DNA of 64,000 nt. Source: Paucibacter aquatile (GTDB lineage: Bacteria; Pseudomonadota; Gammaproteobacteria; Burkholderiales; Burkholderiaceae_C). The stretch covers positions 124,001-188,000 of the forward strand of contig NZ_POSP01000004.1 of the NCBI RefSeq assembly GCF_002885975.1, in the 5' to 3' direction. Numbering within the stretch: the stretch's first letter is position 1; every line of letters begins with the position of its first letter. Of this stretch, positions 25,656-34,258 are shown one piece after another. The notes beneath the pieces were generated by a model. That model saw only the letters and a list, made by a program, of their open reading frames with translations. It was not told the origin of the DNA and did no database searches. The position numbers and the translations under genes were made by a program.

Positions 25656-27269
25656 ATGGCCCAGCTGACCACCAAGCTCAATGCCCGCTCGGCAGATTTC
25701 AAGTCCAACGCCGAGGCCATGCGGGGCCTGATTGACGACCTCAATGCCCGGTTGGCGCAGATCGCCCAAGGCGGCGGTGAGGCCGCGCGCGCCAAGCACA
25801 CCGCCCGCGGCAAGCTGCTGCCGCGCGACCGGGTCGAGATGCTGCTGGATCCAGGCACGCCGTTTTTGGAACTGGCACCTCTGGCTGCGCTCAATATGTA
25901 CGACAACGCCGCGCCCGGCGCCGGCATGATCGCCGGCATCGGCCGCGTCTCGGGTGTGGACTGCATGATCGTCTGCAACGACGCGACGGTGAAGGGCGGC
26001 ACCTACTACCCAATGACGGTCAAGAAGCATCTGCGCGCGCAAGAGATCGCGGCGCAGAACCGCCTGCCTTGCGTTTACCTGGTGGATTCGGGTGGCGCCA
26101 ACCTGCCCAACCAGGACGAGGTTTTCCCGGATCGCGATCACTTCGGCCGCATCTTCTTCAACCAGGCCAACCTCAGCGCCGAGGGCATTCCGCAGATCGC
26201 TGTGGTCATGGGTTCCTGCACGGCCGGTGGCGCCTACGTGCCGGCCATGAGCGACGAGACCATCATCGTCAAGAACCAGGGCACCATTTTTCTGGGCGGC
26301 CCGCCGCTGGTGAAGGCGGCCACCGGCGAGGTGGTGACGGCCGAAGACCTGGGTGGCGGCGATGTGCACACCCGGCTCTCGGGCGTGGCTGACCATCTGG
26401 CCCACAACGACACCCATGCCCTGGCCCTGGCCCGGCAGTCGGTGGCGGCGCTGAACTGGCGGAAGGTTGGCGCACAGCAGCAGCGCCTGCAAGCGCCGCG
26501 CGAGCCGCTGTTCGATGCGGCCGAGCTGCACGGCGTGATCCCCACCGACACCCGCAAGCCCTTCGATGTGCGCGAGGTCATCGCCCGCATCGTCGACGGC
26601 TCCGAGTTCGACGAATTCAAGGCTCGCTACGGCGCCACCCTGGTCTGCGGCTTTGCGCATATCGAGGGCATGCCGGTCGGCATCGTCGCCAACAACGGCA
26701 TTCTGTTTGCCGAGAGCGCCAACAAGGGCGCGCATTTCATCGAGCTCTGCTGCCAGCGCAAGATCCCGCTGGTCTTCTTGCAGAACATCACCGGCTTCAT
26801 GGTCGGCCGCAAGTACGAAAACGAGGGCATTGCCCGCGCCGGCGCCAAGATGGTGACCGCCGTGGCCTGTGCCCAGGTGCCCAAGTTCACCATCATCATT
26901 GGCGGCAGCTTTGGTGCCGGCAACTACGGCATGTGCGGCCGCGCCTACTCGCCGCGCTTCCTCTGGATGTGGCCGAATGCCCGCATCTCGGTGATGGGCG
27001 GCGAGCAAGCCGCTTCGGTGCTGGCCACGGTCAAGCGTGATGGCATCGAAGGCAAGGGCGGCAGCTGGAGCGCCGAGGAAGAAGAAGCCTTCAAGGCGCC
27101 GATCCGCCAGCAGTATGAAGACCAAGGCCACCCTTACTACGCCAGCGCCCGCCTCTGGGACGACGGCGTGATCGACCCGGCCGACACCCGCCGGGTGCTG
27201 GCTCTGGGCCTGTCGGCGGCCATGAATGCGCCGATTGGCGAGACGAAGTTCGGCGTCTTCCGCATGTGA
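25656..27269 (+). CDS. liuB: Methylcrotonyl-CoA carboxylase, carboxyltransferase (beta) subunit
   Basis: 537 residues of the acyl-CoA carboxyltransferase family. Key blocks are AKHTARGKLLPRDRVEMLLDPG, VDSGGANLPNQDEVFPDRDHFGRIF (MCC-specific compared with propionyl-CoA carboxylase), MGSCTAGGAYVPAMSDE and GAGNYGMCGRAYSPRFLWMWPNARISVMGG. It moves CO2 from biotin, carried by the alpha subunit (encoded at 34259), onto 3-methylcrotonyl-CoA, the biotin-dependent step of leucine breakdown. ATG 25656 has CGGAG 5 bases upstream. The TGA stop shares its A with the ATG of the next gene. It is the first gene of the operon; no isovaleryl-CoA dehydrogenase gene (usual liuA) precedes it. Confidence 0.95.
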   Translation: MAQLTTKLNARSADFKSNAEAMRGLIDDLNARLAQIAQGGGEAARAKHTARGKLLPRDRVEMLLDPGTPFLELAPLAALNMYDNAAPGAGMIAGIGRVSGVDCMIVCNDATVKGGTYYPMTVKKHLRAQEIAAQNRLPCVYLVDSGGANLPNQDEVFPDRDHFGRIFFNQANLSAEGIPQIAVVMGSCTAGGAYVPAMSDETIIVKNQGTIFLGGPPLVKAATGEVVTAEDLGGGDVHTRLSGVADHLAHNDTHALALARQSVAALNWRKVGAQQQRLQAPREPLFDAAELHGVIPTDTRKPFDVREVIARIVDGSEFDEFKARYGATLVCGFAHIEGMPVGIVANNGILFAESANKGAHFIELCCQRKIPLVFLQNITGFMVGRKYENEGIARAGAKMVTAVACAQVPKFTIIIGGSFGAGNYGMCGRAYSPRFLWMWPNARISVMGGEQAASVLATVKRDGIEGKGGSWSAEEEEAFKAPIRQQYEDQGHPYYASARLWDDGVIDPADTRRVLALGLSAAMNAPIGETKFGVFRM

Positions 27270-28561
27270 TGGGCCGCAAGGCTAGGCAAGACCTGACCCT
27301 CTTCAACCTCATGGCCCAGTTTGAACGCCTGCGGTGCCGCGCTTTTCTGCCGGGAGCTCTGAAGTGCCTTCTGGCAGCCTCGCTGCTGGTGGGCGTGAGC
27401 CTTGCGCATTCGCAAGCCAGCGACACCGCGATCGTAGCTCCCGCTGCGGACGCCGAGCGCCTGCATCTCGATGTGCGCGAGCAGATCCTGCGCGTGCCGG
27501 TCGAGGTGCAGGATGCCTTTGGCAAGTCCAGCAAAGGTGAGCTGCTGGTCACCACCTTCAGGCCGGCCGGCCCTGGGCCTTTCCCCCTGGTGCTGATCAG
27601 CCATGGCCGCTCGACCGACAAGCGTGCCGAGTACAAGCGCCCGCGTTTCGAGACGGCCGCCCGTTACTTTGTGCGCAAAGGCTTTGCCGTGGCCGTGCCC
27701 CTGCGATTGGGCTATGGCGAGCTGGCCGAGGCGGGTGACCCGGAGAGCAGCATCTCCTGCCGCGAGCCGCGTTTTGCGCCGGCCCTGGCGGCGGCGGCCT
27801 CACAGATCTTGGCCGTGGCGGCTCACATGCAGCAGCAGCCGGACATCGATGCCAAGCGCGTGGTGCTGCTTGGGCAATCCGTCGGCGGCATCTCGACCAT
27901 GGCCGCCACGGCGGCCGGTCTGCCGGGGCAGGTGGCAGCCATCAATTTCGCCGGCGGCCATGGCGGCGACCCGGACAAACATCCCGGCGAGCCTTGCGGC
28001 GGCACCCAGCTGCGCCTGATCTACAAGGCCTATGGCGAGCTGATCGCACAGAACTCGCCCCAGCTCAGATCGCTCTGGGTCTACGCCGAGAACGATCGCT
28101 ACTTCGGGCCTCGCTTCAGCCGCAGCTGGGCCAAGGCCTTTGCCGAGGCTGGCGCCGCGCTGGACTACCGGCTTCTGCCTGCCTTCGGCGAAGACGGCCA
28201 TACGCTGTTCAGCGCCGGCAGTGACAGCTGGCAGCCCCTGGTCGAGGAGTTTCTGGCCCAGCTGGGCTTCAGCACCCCCGGTGTGATCGCCGTGCCGCCG
28301 GCCAATGCCGAGCTGGATGTGCAGGACGAATCGGCCTTGCCCTTGAGCGGCTCTGGCGCCAAGGACAGCTACCGAAAATTTCTCGCAGCCAAGAAGCCGC
28401 GCGCCTTTGCCTTCAATGCGCAGGGCCGCACCGGCTATGCCTTTGGCGATGCGGCCGTGGCGCGGGCGCTGGCGTTTTGCCAGCGTTACAGCAGCCAAAC
28501 CTGTCAGTTGTACGCGGTGGACGACGCCGTGGTGTGGAACAGAAAGAAGCAGCAGCCATGA
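27269..28561 (+). CDS. Alpha/beta hydrolase with signal sequence, within the liu operon
   Basis: About 430 residues. A hydrophobic export signal lies at ~30-50 (FLPGALKCLLAASLLVGVSLAHSQA) after a long basic N-region; a start at the ATG 27311 would make this a more normal signal peptide. The start at 27269 is favoured by TGATG coupling to mccB. The hydrolase core has VLISHGRS, GYGEL, the nucleophile in VLLGQSVGGIST, an acid in YAENDRYFG and the histidine in GEDGHTLF, a full Ser-Asp-His triad of the dienelactone hydrolase type. A C-terminal ~110-residue extension carries cysteines. The role in leucine breakdown is unclear, since the other steps are cytosolic CoA reactions. Its stop overlaps the next start (ATGA). 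Confidence 0.8.
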   Translation: MGRKARQDLTLFNLMAQFERLRCRAFLPGALKCLLAASLLVGVSLAHSQASDTAIVAPAADAERLHLDVREQILRVPVEVQDAFGKSSKGELLVTTFRPAGPGPFPLVLISHGRSTDKRAEYKRPRFETAARYFVRKGFAVAVPLRLGYGELAEAGDPESSISCREPRFAPALAAAASQILAVAAHMQQQPDIDAKRVVLLGQSVGGISTMAATAAGLPGQVAAINFAGGHGGDPDKHPGEPCGGTQLRLIYKAYGELIAQNSPQLRSLWVYAENDRYFGPRFSRSWAKAFAEAGAALDYRLLPAFGEDGHTLFSAGSDSWQPLVEEFLAQLGFSTPGVIAVPPANAELDVQDESALPLSGSGAKDSYRKFLAAKKPRAFAFNAQGRTGYAFGDAAVARALAFCQRYSSQTCQLYAVDDAVVWNRKKQQP

Positions 28562-29358
28562 GTGAACAGCAGAGCAGCCTCAAGATCGAACGCAGCGGCC
28601 CCTCGGGCCAGATCGCCCGCGTCACCCTGAACCGCCCCGAGGTGCGCAATGCCTTCAACGAGGGCGTGATCGCCGAGCTCACGGCTGCGTTCGCGGAACT
28701 GGGCCGGGACCCAGCTCTGCGCGCCATCGTGCTGGCCGCCGAGGGCAAGGCCTTTTGCGCCGGCGCCGATCTCAACTGGATGAAAGCCATGGCCGGCTAC
28801 AGCTGGGACGAAAACCATGCCGACGCCTCCCGCCTGGCCGAGATGCTGTGGACGATTTACAGCTGCCCGGTGCCGGTGATCGCCCGCGTGCAGGGCGATG
28901 TCTATGCCGGCGGCGTGGGCCTGGTGTCGGTCTGCGATGTGGTGGTGGCCGTGGACACGGCGGGTTTCTGCCTGTCCGAGGCCAAGCTCGGCCTGCTGCC
29001 GGCCACCATCGGCCCCTATGTGGTGCGCGCCCTGGGCGAGCAGGCCTCGCGCCGCTACTTCATCACCGCCGAGCGCTTCAGTGCAGCCGAGGCCTATCGC
29101 CTGGGCTTGGTCCACGAGCTGGCCACGGCCGAGACCCTGGATGAGAAGGTCGAAGCCCTGCTGTCCGCCCTCTGCGCCAACGGCCCGGCCGCGGTGCGCG
29201 CCTGCAAGCGCCTGGTGCAGGACGTCGCACACGCGACAATCACGGCTTCGCTGCGTGATGACACCGCGCGCCGCATCGCTGACATCCGTGCCAGCGAGGA
29301 GGGGCGTGAAGGTGTGCAGAGCTTTCTGAACAAGAGCCGGCCGAGCTGGCTGGCTTGA
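28558..29358 (+). CDS. liuC: Methylglutaconyl-CoA hydratase (enoyl-CoA hydratase family)
   Basis: 266 residues of the crotonase fold. The oxyanion-hole segments are VRNAFNEG and AEGKAFCAGADLNWMK; the GADLNWMK form is typical of LiuC. The catalytic-Glu region VSVCDVVVAVDTAGFCLSEAKLGLLPATIGPYVVRALGE is intact. It hydrates 3-methylglutaconyl-CoA to HMG-CoA, the step after MCC. The ATG at 28558 overlaps the upstream stop by 4 bases, and bioA begins only 19 bases after the stop, so transcription runs on into the biotin genes. Confidence 0.92.
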   Translation: MSEQQSSLKIERSGPSGQIARVTLNRPEVRNAFNEGVIAELTAAFAELGRDPALRAIVLAAEGKAFCAGADLNWMKAMAGYSWDENHADASRLAEMLWTIYSCPVPVIARVQGDVYAGGVGLVSVCDVVVAVDTAGFCLSEAKLGLLPATIGPYVVRALGEQASRRYFITAERFSAAEAYRLGLVHELATAETLDEKVEALLSALCANGPAAVRACKRLVQDVAHATITASLRDDTARRIADIRASEEGREGVQSFLNKSRPSWLA

Positions 29359-29377
29359 GTTCACGTCGATTCCCTTG

Positions 29378-30757
29378 ATGACTTCCATCAGTACTCCGTT
29401 GACTCCCCAGCAGGACTGGCAGCGCCGCAGCGTGGCCGCCGTCTGGCACCCCTGCACGCAGATGGCGCGCGCCGAAGTGGTGCCTCCCCTGCCCATCGCC
29501 CGTGGTGCCGGCCCCTGGCTCTACGACTACGAGGGCCGGCGCTATTTCGATGCCAACAGCTCCTGGTGGGTCAATCTCTTCGGCCATACCGATGCGGGCC
29601 TGAACGCCGCCATCAAGTCGCAGCTCGACACCTTGCCCCATGTGATGCTGGCCGGCTGCACCCATGCGCCGGCCGTGCGCCTGGCCGAGCGCCTGAGCGC
29701 GCGCACTGCTGGCGCCCTGGGCCATGTCTTTTTCGGCAGCGACGGCGCCAGCGCGGTGGAAATCGCGCTCAAGCAGAGCTTCCACAGCTGGCGCAACACT
29801 GGCCGGGCCGAGAAGCGCGAGTTCGTCTGCCTGAAGAACGGCTACCACGGTGAGACCATCGGCGCTCTGGCCGTGACCGATGTCAAGGTGTTCCGCGACG
29901 CCTACGACCCGCTCTTGATGCGGGCCCATATCGTGGAGTCGCCCGATGCCCGCCTGGGCAACGAGGCTGACGCCCTGGCCGCCATGCGCGCGCTGCTGAG
30001 CGAGCGCGGCGCGTACATCGCCGCCGTCATCATCGAGCCCCTGGTGCAAGGCGCCGCCGGCATGGTGATGTACGACGCGGCCTATCTGCGCGGCCTGCGA
30101 GCCTTGTGCACCGAGTTCGAGGTGCACCTGATCGTTGACGAGATTGCTATGGGCTGCGGCCGCACGGGAATGTTCTTCGCGTGGGAGCATGCCCAGCCTC
30201 AAGCTCCCGACCAGTGGCCCGACTTCATCACGCTGTCCAAAGGCATCACCGGCGGCACCATGCCTCTGTCCCTGGTGCTCACGACCGAAGCGGTGTACCA
30301 GGCCTTCTGGAGCGAAGACGTCAGCCGAGGCTTCCTGCATTCGCATTCCTACACCGGCAATGCCCTGGCCTGTGCCGCCGCCAATGCGGTGCTGGACCGC
30401 TTCGATGCCGGCCAGCTGCAGGCCAATGCCGAGCAGGCCCAGCTTTTGAATCAGGCCTTCGCGCCGCTGGCCTCGCACCCGCGCGCGGCCCATCTGCGCC
30501 AGCAGGGCATGGTGCTGGCCTTCGATGTGATCGAGCCGGGCCTGCGCTTTGCCGAGCGTTTCCATCTGGCCGCACGCGCCCATGAGCTGCTGATCCGCCC
30601 GATCGGCGGCACCGTGTACCTGATGCCGCCCTATCTGATTGATGCCGAAGCGGCCGCCTTCCTGGCCCGCGCCGTGCGCCTGACGCTGGACGAGGTGCTT
30701 TCCGAGTCGACCGAGAGCAGCGCCCAGACCCTGAGCAAAGAAGTCCATGTTGCTTGA
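29378..30757 (+). CDS. bioA: Adenosylmethionine-8-amino-7-oxononanoate aminotransferase
   Basis: 459 residues, a class-III PLP aminotransferase. WHPCTQM near residue 24 is the BioA-specific opening, SSWWVNLFGH, HVFFGSDGASAVEIALK and IVDEIAMGCGRTG are family blocks, and the PLP lysine is in ITLSKGITGGTMPLS. It converts KAPA to DAPA with S-adenosylmethionine as amino donor. The ATG at 29378 is preferred to the TTG codon just before it. Its 3' end overlaps bioF by 11 bases. It is the first of four biotin genes lying between liuC and mccA. Confidence 0.96.
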   Translation: MTSISTPLTPQQDWQRRSVAAVWHPCTQMARAEVVPPLPIARGAGPWLYDYEGRRYFDANSSWWVNLFGHTDAGLNAAIKSQLDTLPHVMLAGCTHAPAVRLAERLSARTAGALGHVFFGSDGASAVEIALKQSFHSWRNTGRAEKREFVCLKNGYHGETIGALAVTDVKVFRDAYDPLLMRAHIVESPDARLGNEADALAAMRALLSERGAYIAAVIIEPLVQGAAGMVMYDAAYLRGLRALCTEFEVHLIVDEIAMGCGRTGMFFAWEHAQPQAPDQWPDFITLSKGITGGTMPLSLVLTTEAVYQAFWSEDVSRGFLHSHSYTGNALACAAANAVLDRFDAGQLQANAEQAQLLNQAFAPLASHPRAAHLRQQGMVLAFDVIEPGLRFAERFHLAARAHELLIRPIGGTVYLMPPYLIDAEAAAFLARAVRLTLDEVLSESTESSAQTLSKEVHVA

Positions 30758-31976
30758 TCACCTGAGCGCCAAGCTGCGCACCATCGAAGCCCAGAGCCTG
30801 ACGCGTTTTCTGCGCCAGGCCGAGAGCGGCACCGCGCCGCGCCAGCAGGTGCGCGGCGCCGACGGCCGCACGCGCGAGCTGCTGATGTTCTGTTCCAACG
30901 ACTACCTGGGCCTGGCCGCCGAGCCCGCGCTGCGCGAGGCCTTGATCGAAGGCGCCCAGATTTACGGCGGCGGCTCCGGCGCCTCGCCTCTGATCAGCGG
31001 CCACAGCCGCGCCCATGAGCAGGTGGCCGAGACCCTCGGTCGCTGGCTCACACCCCACATCCCCGAAGCCCGCGCCCTCGGTTTTTGCACCGGCTATATG
31101 GCCAATCTGGCCGTGGTCACTGCGCTGGGCGATGAAGAGGCCGAGATCTTCTCCGAGGCCTGGAACCATGCCTCGCTGATCGACGGCACCCGCCTGGCGC
31201 GCGCGCAAGTCAAGCGTTATGCCCATGGTGATGTGGCGGCGCTGCGCGAGCTGCTGGCCGCCAGCACGGCCAAGGTCAAGCTCATCGTCAGCGATGCGGT
31301 CTTCAGCATGGACGGTGATCTGGCGCCGCTGCCGGCCTTGCTGGCCCTGGCTGAAGAGTTCGATGCCTGGCTGATCGTCGACGATGCCCATGGTTTTGGC
31401 GTGCTGGGCGAGCACGGCCGTGGTTCGCTGGAACACTTCGGCCTGCGCAGCGAGCGCCTGATCCTGGTCGGCACCTTGGGCAAGGCGGCTGGTCTGGCCG
31501 GCGCCTTCGTCGTGGCCCATGCCACGGTCACCCAGTACCTGCTGCAGGCGGCCCGCAACTACATCTTCTCCACCGCCTCGCCGCCGGCCGTTGAGCATGC
31601 GCTGCTGAGCAGCTTTGCCCTGATCGAGGGCGATCTAGGCAAGGCCCGGCGTGCCAACCTGCGTCAGTTGCAGGCGCGGCTGCGCGTGGGTGTGGAGGGC
31701 TTGCTGGCCCGCCATCCGGCCCTGGGCTGGCGCCTGGCACCGTCGGACACCCCTGTTCAGCCCTTGATCGTCGGCGGCAATGCCGAGGTCATGGCCCTGG
31801 CCGCGCGCCTGGAGCGCGAAGGCATCCGCGTGCCGGGCATCCGCCCGCCCACCGTGCCCAAGGGCGAGGCGCGGCTGCGCATCACCTTGTGTGCGACGCA
31901 CAGCGAGGCGGATGTCGATCAGTTGCTGTCGGCTTTGAACGCAGCTGCTGCGGACATGGACAAGGTGGCTGCATGA
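30747..31976 (+). CDS. bioF: 8-amino-7-oxononanoate synthase
   Basis: 409 residues of the alpha-oxoamine synthase family. CSNDYLGLAAEP, GSGASPLISGHSRAHEQVAE, the DDAHGFGVLGEHGRG block with the PLP-contacting Asp and His, and GTLGKAAGLAGAFV with the PLP lysine are all present. It condenses pimeloyl-ACP (or -CoA) with alanine to give KAPA. It overlaps bioA by 11 bases and bioD by 4 (ATGA), showing translational coupling. Confidence 0.96.
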   Translation: MLLDHLSAKLRTIEAQSLTRFLRQAESGTAPRQQVRGADGRTRELLMFCSNDYLGLAAEPALREALIEGAQIYGGGSGASPLISGHSRAHEQVAETLGRWLTPHIPEARALGFCTGYMANLAVVTALGDEEAEIFSEAWNHASLIDGTRLARAQVKRYAHGDVAALRELLAASTAKVKLIVSDAVFSMDGDLAPLPALLALAEEFDAWLIVDDAHGFGVLGEHGRGSLEHFGLRSERLILVGTLGKAAGLAGAFVVAHATVTQYLLQAARNYIFSTASPPAVEHALLSSFALIEGDLGKARRANLRQLQARLRVGVEGLLARHPALGWRLAPSDTPVQPLIVGGNAEVMALAARLEREGIRVPGIRPPTVPKGEARLRITLCATHSEADVDQLLSALNAAAADMDKVAA

Positions 31977-32677
31977 GAGGTTTCTTCATCACCGGCACCG
32001 ACACCGAAATCGGCAAGACCAGCATCACCGCCGGCCTGACCCATCTTTTGTCCGAAGCCGACCTGCGCGTGGCGCCGGTCAAATCGCTGGCTGCCGGCCA
32101 GGAGTTGATCGACGGTCAGTGGGTCAACGAGGATGTGCAGCGCCTGCACGCGTCCCAGCGTCTGGGCATGCGCCCCGATCAGGTCGGGCCTTTGCAGTTC
32201 CGCGCTGCCTGTGCGCCGCACATCGCCGCCGCCCTGGAAGGGCAGCGCATCGAGCGTGCGCTGCTGCTGGCCGCCGTCCGTGCCAGCGTCGCCCTGGGCG
32301 ATCTGGCCCTGGTGGAAGGGGTGGGCGGTTTCCGCGTGCCCCTGAGCGAAGGCTTTGACACCGCCGATCTGGCGCAGGATCTGGGCCTGCCCGTGGTCCT
32401 GGTCGTGGGCCTGCGCCTGGGCTGCATCAACCATGCCTTGCTGACGGCGGAGGCCGTGCGCGCGCGCGGCCTGGCCCTGGTCGGCTGGGTGGCCAACACC
32501 GTGGACGCCGCCATGCCCCATGTGGCGGACAATCTGGCCGCGCTGGACGCGGCCCTGGCCGCGCCCTGCTGGGGCCATGTGCCCCGCCTGTCTGACCCTT
32601 CCGCAGCGGCCGTGGCCGCCCATCTGAATCTCGCGCGTGTGCAAGAGGCCCTCGTGGCTGCGGCACCCGCTCCCTGA
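31973..32677 (+). CDS. bioD: Dethiobiotin synthetase
   Basis: 234 residues. The Walker A loop is FFITGTDTEIGKTSIT at the very N-terminus, and VEGVGGFRVPLSEGFDTADLAQDLGLPVVLVVGLRLGCINHALLT gives the metal/ATP-site Glu and the family core. It uses ATP and CO2 to close the ureido ring of DAPA. The ATG is fixed by ATGA coupling to bioF; the longer upstream frame is a shadow of bioF. Confidence 0.95.
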   Translation: MRGFFITGTDTEIGKTSITAGLTHLLSEADLRVAPVKSLAAGQELIDGQWVNEDVQRLHASQRLGMRPDQVGPLQFRAACAPHIAAALEGQRIERALLLAAVRASVALGDLALVEGVGGFRVPLSEGFDTADLAQDLGLPVVLVVGLRLGCINHALLTAEAVRARGLALVGWVANTVDAAMPHVADNLAALDAALAAPCWGHVPRLSDPSAAAVAAHLNLARVQEALVAAAPAP

Positions 32678-32701
32678 CACCTGCTGTTCCTGGAAATCGC
32701 C

Positions 32702-33778
32702 ATGAGCCACTCTTCCCACACCCAAACCACCAACCAGATCCAATCGCTGACGCCGACCACGGACGCCGAGCGCCAGAACGCCAAGCCCTGGACCGTCAAC
32801 GAGGTGGTGGCCCTGTTCGATCTGCCCTTCAACGACCTGCTGTTCAAAGCCCAGCAAGTGCACCGCGAGAACTTCGATGCCAACGCGGTGCAGCTGTCCA
32901 CGCTCTTGTCCATCAAGACCGGCGGTTGCGAAGAGGATTGCGCCTACTGTCCGCAGTCGGCCCATTTCGACACCGGCCTCAAGGCCGAAAAGCTGATCCC
33001 CCTGCAAGAGGTGCTGGAAGCCGCCCGCGCCGCCAAGGCCAATGGCGCCACACGTTTCTGCATGGGCGCCGCCTGGCGCTCGCCCAAGGAGCGCCATCTG
33101 GAAGCCATCGGCGAGATGGTCAAGGAGGTCAAGGCGATGGGCCTGGAGACCTGCCTGACCGCCGGCATGCTGGGTGAAGGCCAGGCCGAACAGCTGGCCG
33201 AAGCCGGCCTGGACTACTACAACCACAACCTCGACACCTCGCCCGAGTTCTACGGCCAGATCATCACCACCCGCACCTACCAGGACCGCCTGGACACCCT
33301 GGACCGCGTGCGCAATGTCGGCCTCAAGGTCTGCTCCGGCGGCATCGTCGGCATGGGTGAAACCCGCCGCCAGCGCGCCGGCCTGATCGTGCAGCTGGCC
33401 AATCTGAGCCCCTATCCGGAATCGGTGCCCATCAACAACCTGGTGCAGGTCGAAGGCACGCCGCTGGCCGACAAGGGCACCGAAGCGCTCGACCCCTTTG
33501 AGTTCATCCGCACCATCGCCGTGGCCCGCATCACCATGCCGCGCGCCATGGTCCGCCTTTCGGCCGGCCGCGAGGAAATGCCCGAGAGCATGCAGTCCCT
33601 GTGCTTCCTGGCCGGCGCCAACAGCATGTTCTACGGCGACAAGCTGCTGACCACCAGCAACCCGCAGGCCGAGAAAGACCGCGCCCTGCTGAACCGCCTG
33701 GGCATGCGTTGCGCCAGCGAGGCGAATTTGGTGCCGCAAGAAGCAGCATGCGAGAAGAAGGGCTGCTCCTCGCATTGA
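32702..33778 (+). CDS. bioB: Biotin synthase (radical SAM)
   Basis: 358 residues. The radical SAM cluster motif is GGCEEDCAYCPQSAHF (CxxxCxxC), followed by GATRFCMGAAWR, ETCLTAGML, DYYNHNLDTSPEFY and the Arg-containing VRLSAGREEM block, all diagnostic of BioB. It inserts sulfur into dethiobiotin, consuming the [2Fe-2S] cluster. The gene closes the bio set 24 bases after bioD. A Cys-rich tail (CEKKGCSSH) ends the protein. Confidence 0.97.
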   Translation: MSHSSHTQTTNQIQSLTPTTDAERQNAKPWTVNEVVALFDLPFNDLLFKAQQVHRENFDANAVQLSTLLSIKTGGCEEDCAYCPQSAHFDTGLKAEKLIPLQEVLEAARAAKANGATRFCMGAAWRSPKERHLEAIGEMVKEVKAMGLETCLTAGMLGEGQAEQLAEAGLDYYNHNLDTSPEFYGQIITTRTYQDRLDTLDRVRNVGLKVCSGGIVGMGETRRQRAGLIVQLANLSPYPESVPINNLVQVEGTPLADKGTEALDPFEFIRTIAVARITMPRAMVRLSAGREEMPESMQSLCFLAGANSMFYGDKLLTTSNPQAEKDRALLNRLGMRCASEANLVPQEAACEKKGCSSH

Positions 33779-33867
33779 GCGAGGAGGCGTGGGCTCTCCT
33801 TGGCTGTTGAAGGGCCAAGTCTGGATCTCTCGTGGGTCGTGAGTGGGTTGTGAATCGGGAGCTTGGT

Positions 33868-34161
33868 ATGTTGGATTGGAAAACCCTGGGTATCCGGGAG
33901 CGAATCATTGGAAGCTTCTTTTCCGTGTTCGCCCTCGTCGTGACACTGGCGCCCTTGCTCGTGAAGGGAGCTGATTTCCAAGCTGTCTTGGGAGCCCTGT
34001 TTGTGGGTTGTGTCGTTTCGTCTTTCGTGCTGAATCCGGCTTCCTTCAAGCGCCCGCGGGCGCTGTTGGTTTGGGAGCCCATGCCACGCCTGTGCAAGTT
34101 GTTGGCCTACGGAGCAGGACTTGCTTTGGCACTTCGAGGCGTGATGGTGCTGTTGGCTTAG
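33868..34161 (+). CDS. Small two-helix membrane protein of unknown function
   Basis: 97 residues from the ATG at 33868, chosen because GGGAG (33857-33861) sits 6 bases before it; a GTG at 33832 would add 12 residues. Two or three hydrophobic stretches are visible (IIGSFFSVFALVVTLAPLLV, AVLGALFVGCVVSSFVL, LLAYGAGLALALRGVMVLLA) with a KRPRALLVWEPMPR loop between them. No family recognised. The gene and its flanks (33780-34240) are clearly poorer in G+C and richer in T than bioB and mccA on either side, so it may be a later insertion into the operon. Confidence 0.7.
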   Translation: MLDWKTLGIRERIIGSFFSVFALVVTLAPLLVKGADFQAVLGALFVGCVVSSFVLNPASFKRPRALLVWEPMPRLCKLLAYGAGLALALRGVMVLLA

Positions 34162-34258
34162 GCCTGCCGATTGAATTGCTTGGCTTGTGAGTTGACCGGA
34201 GCGAGCCAAGGTGGCCCTCGCCACCGCCCGATCAAAGAAGACCCAGGAGACGTTTCAG

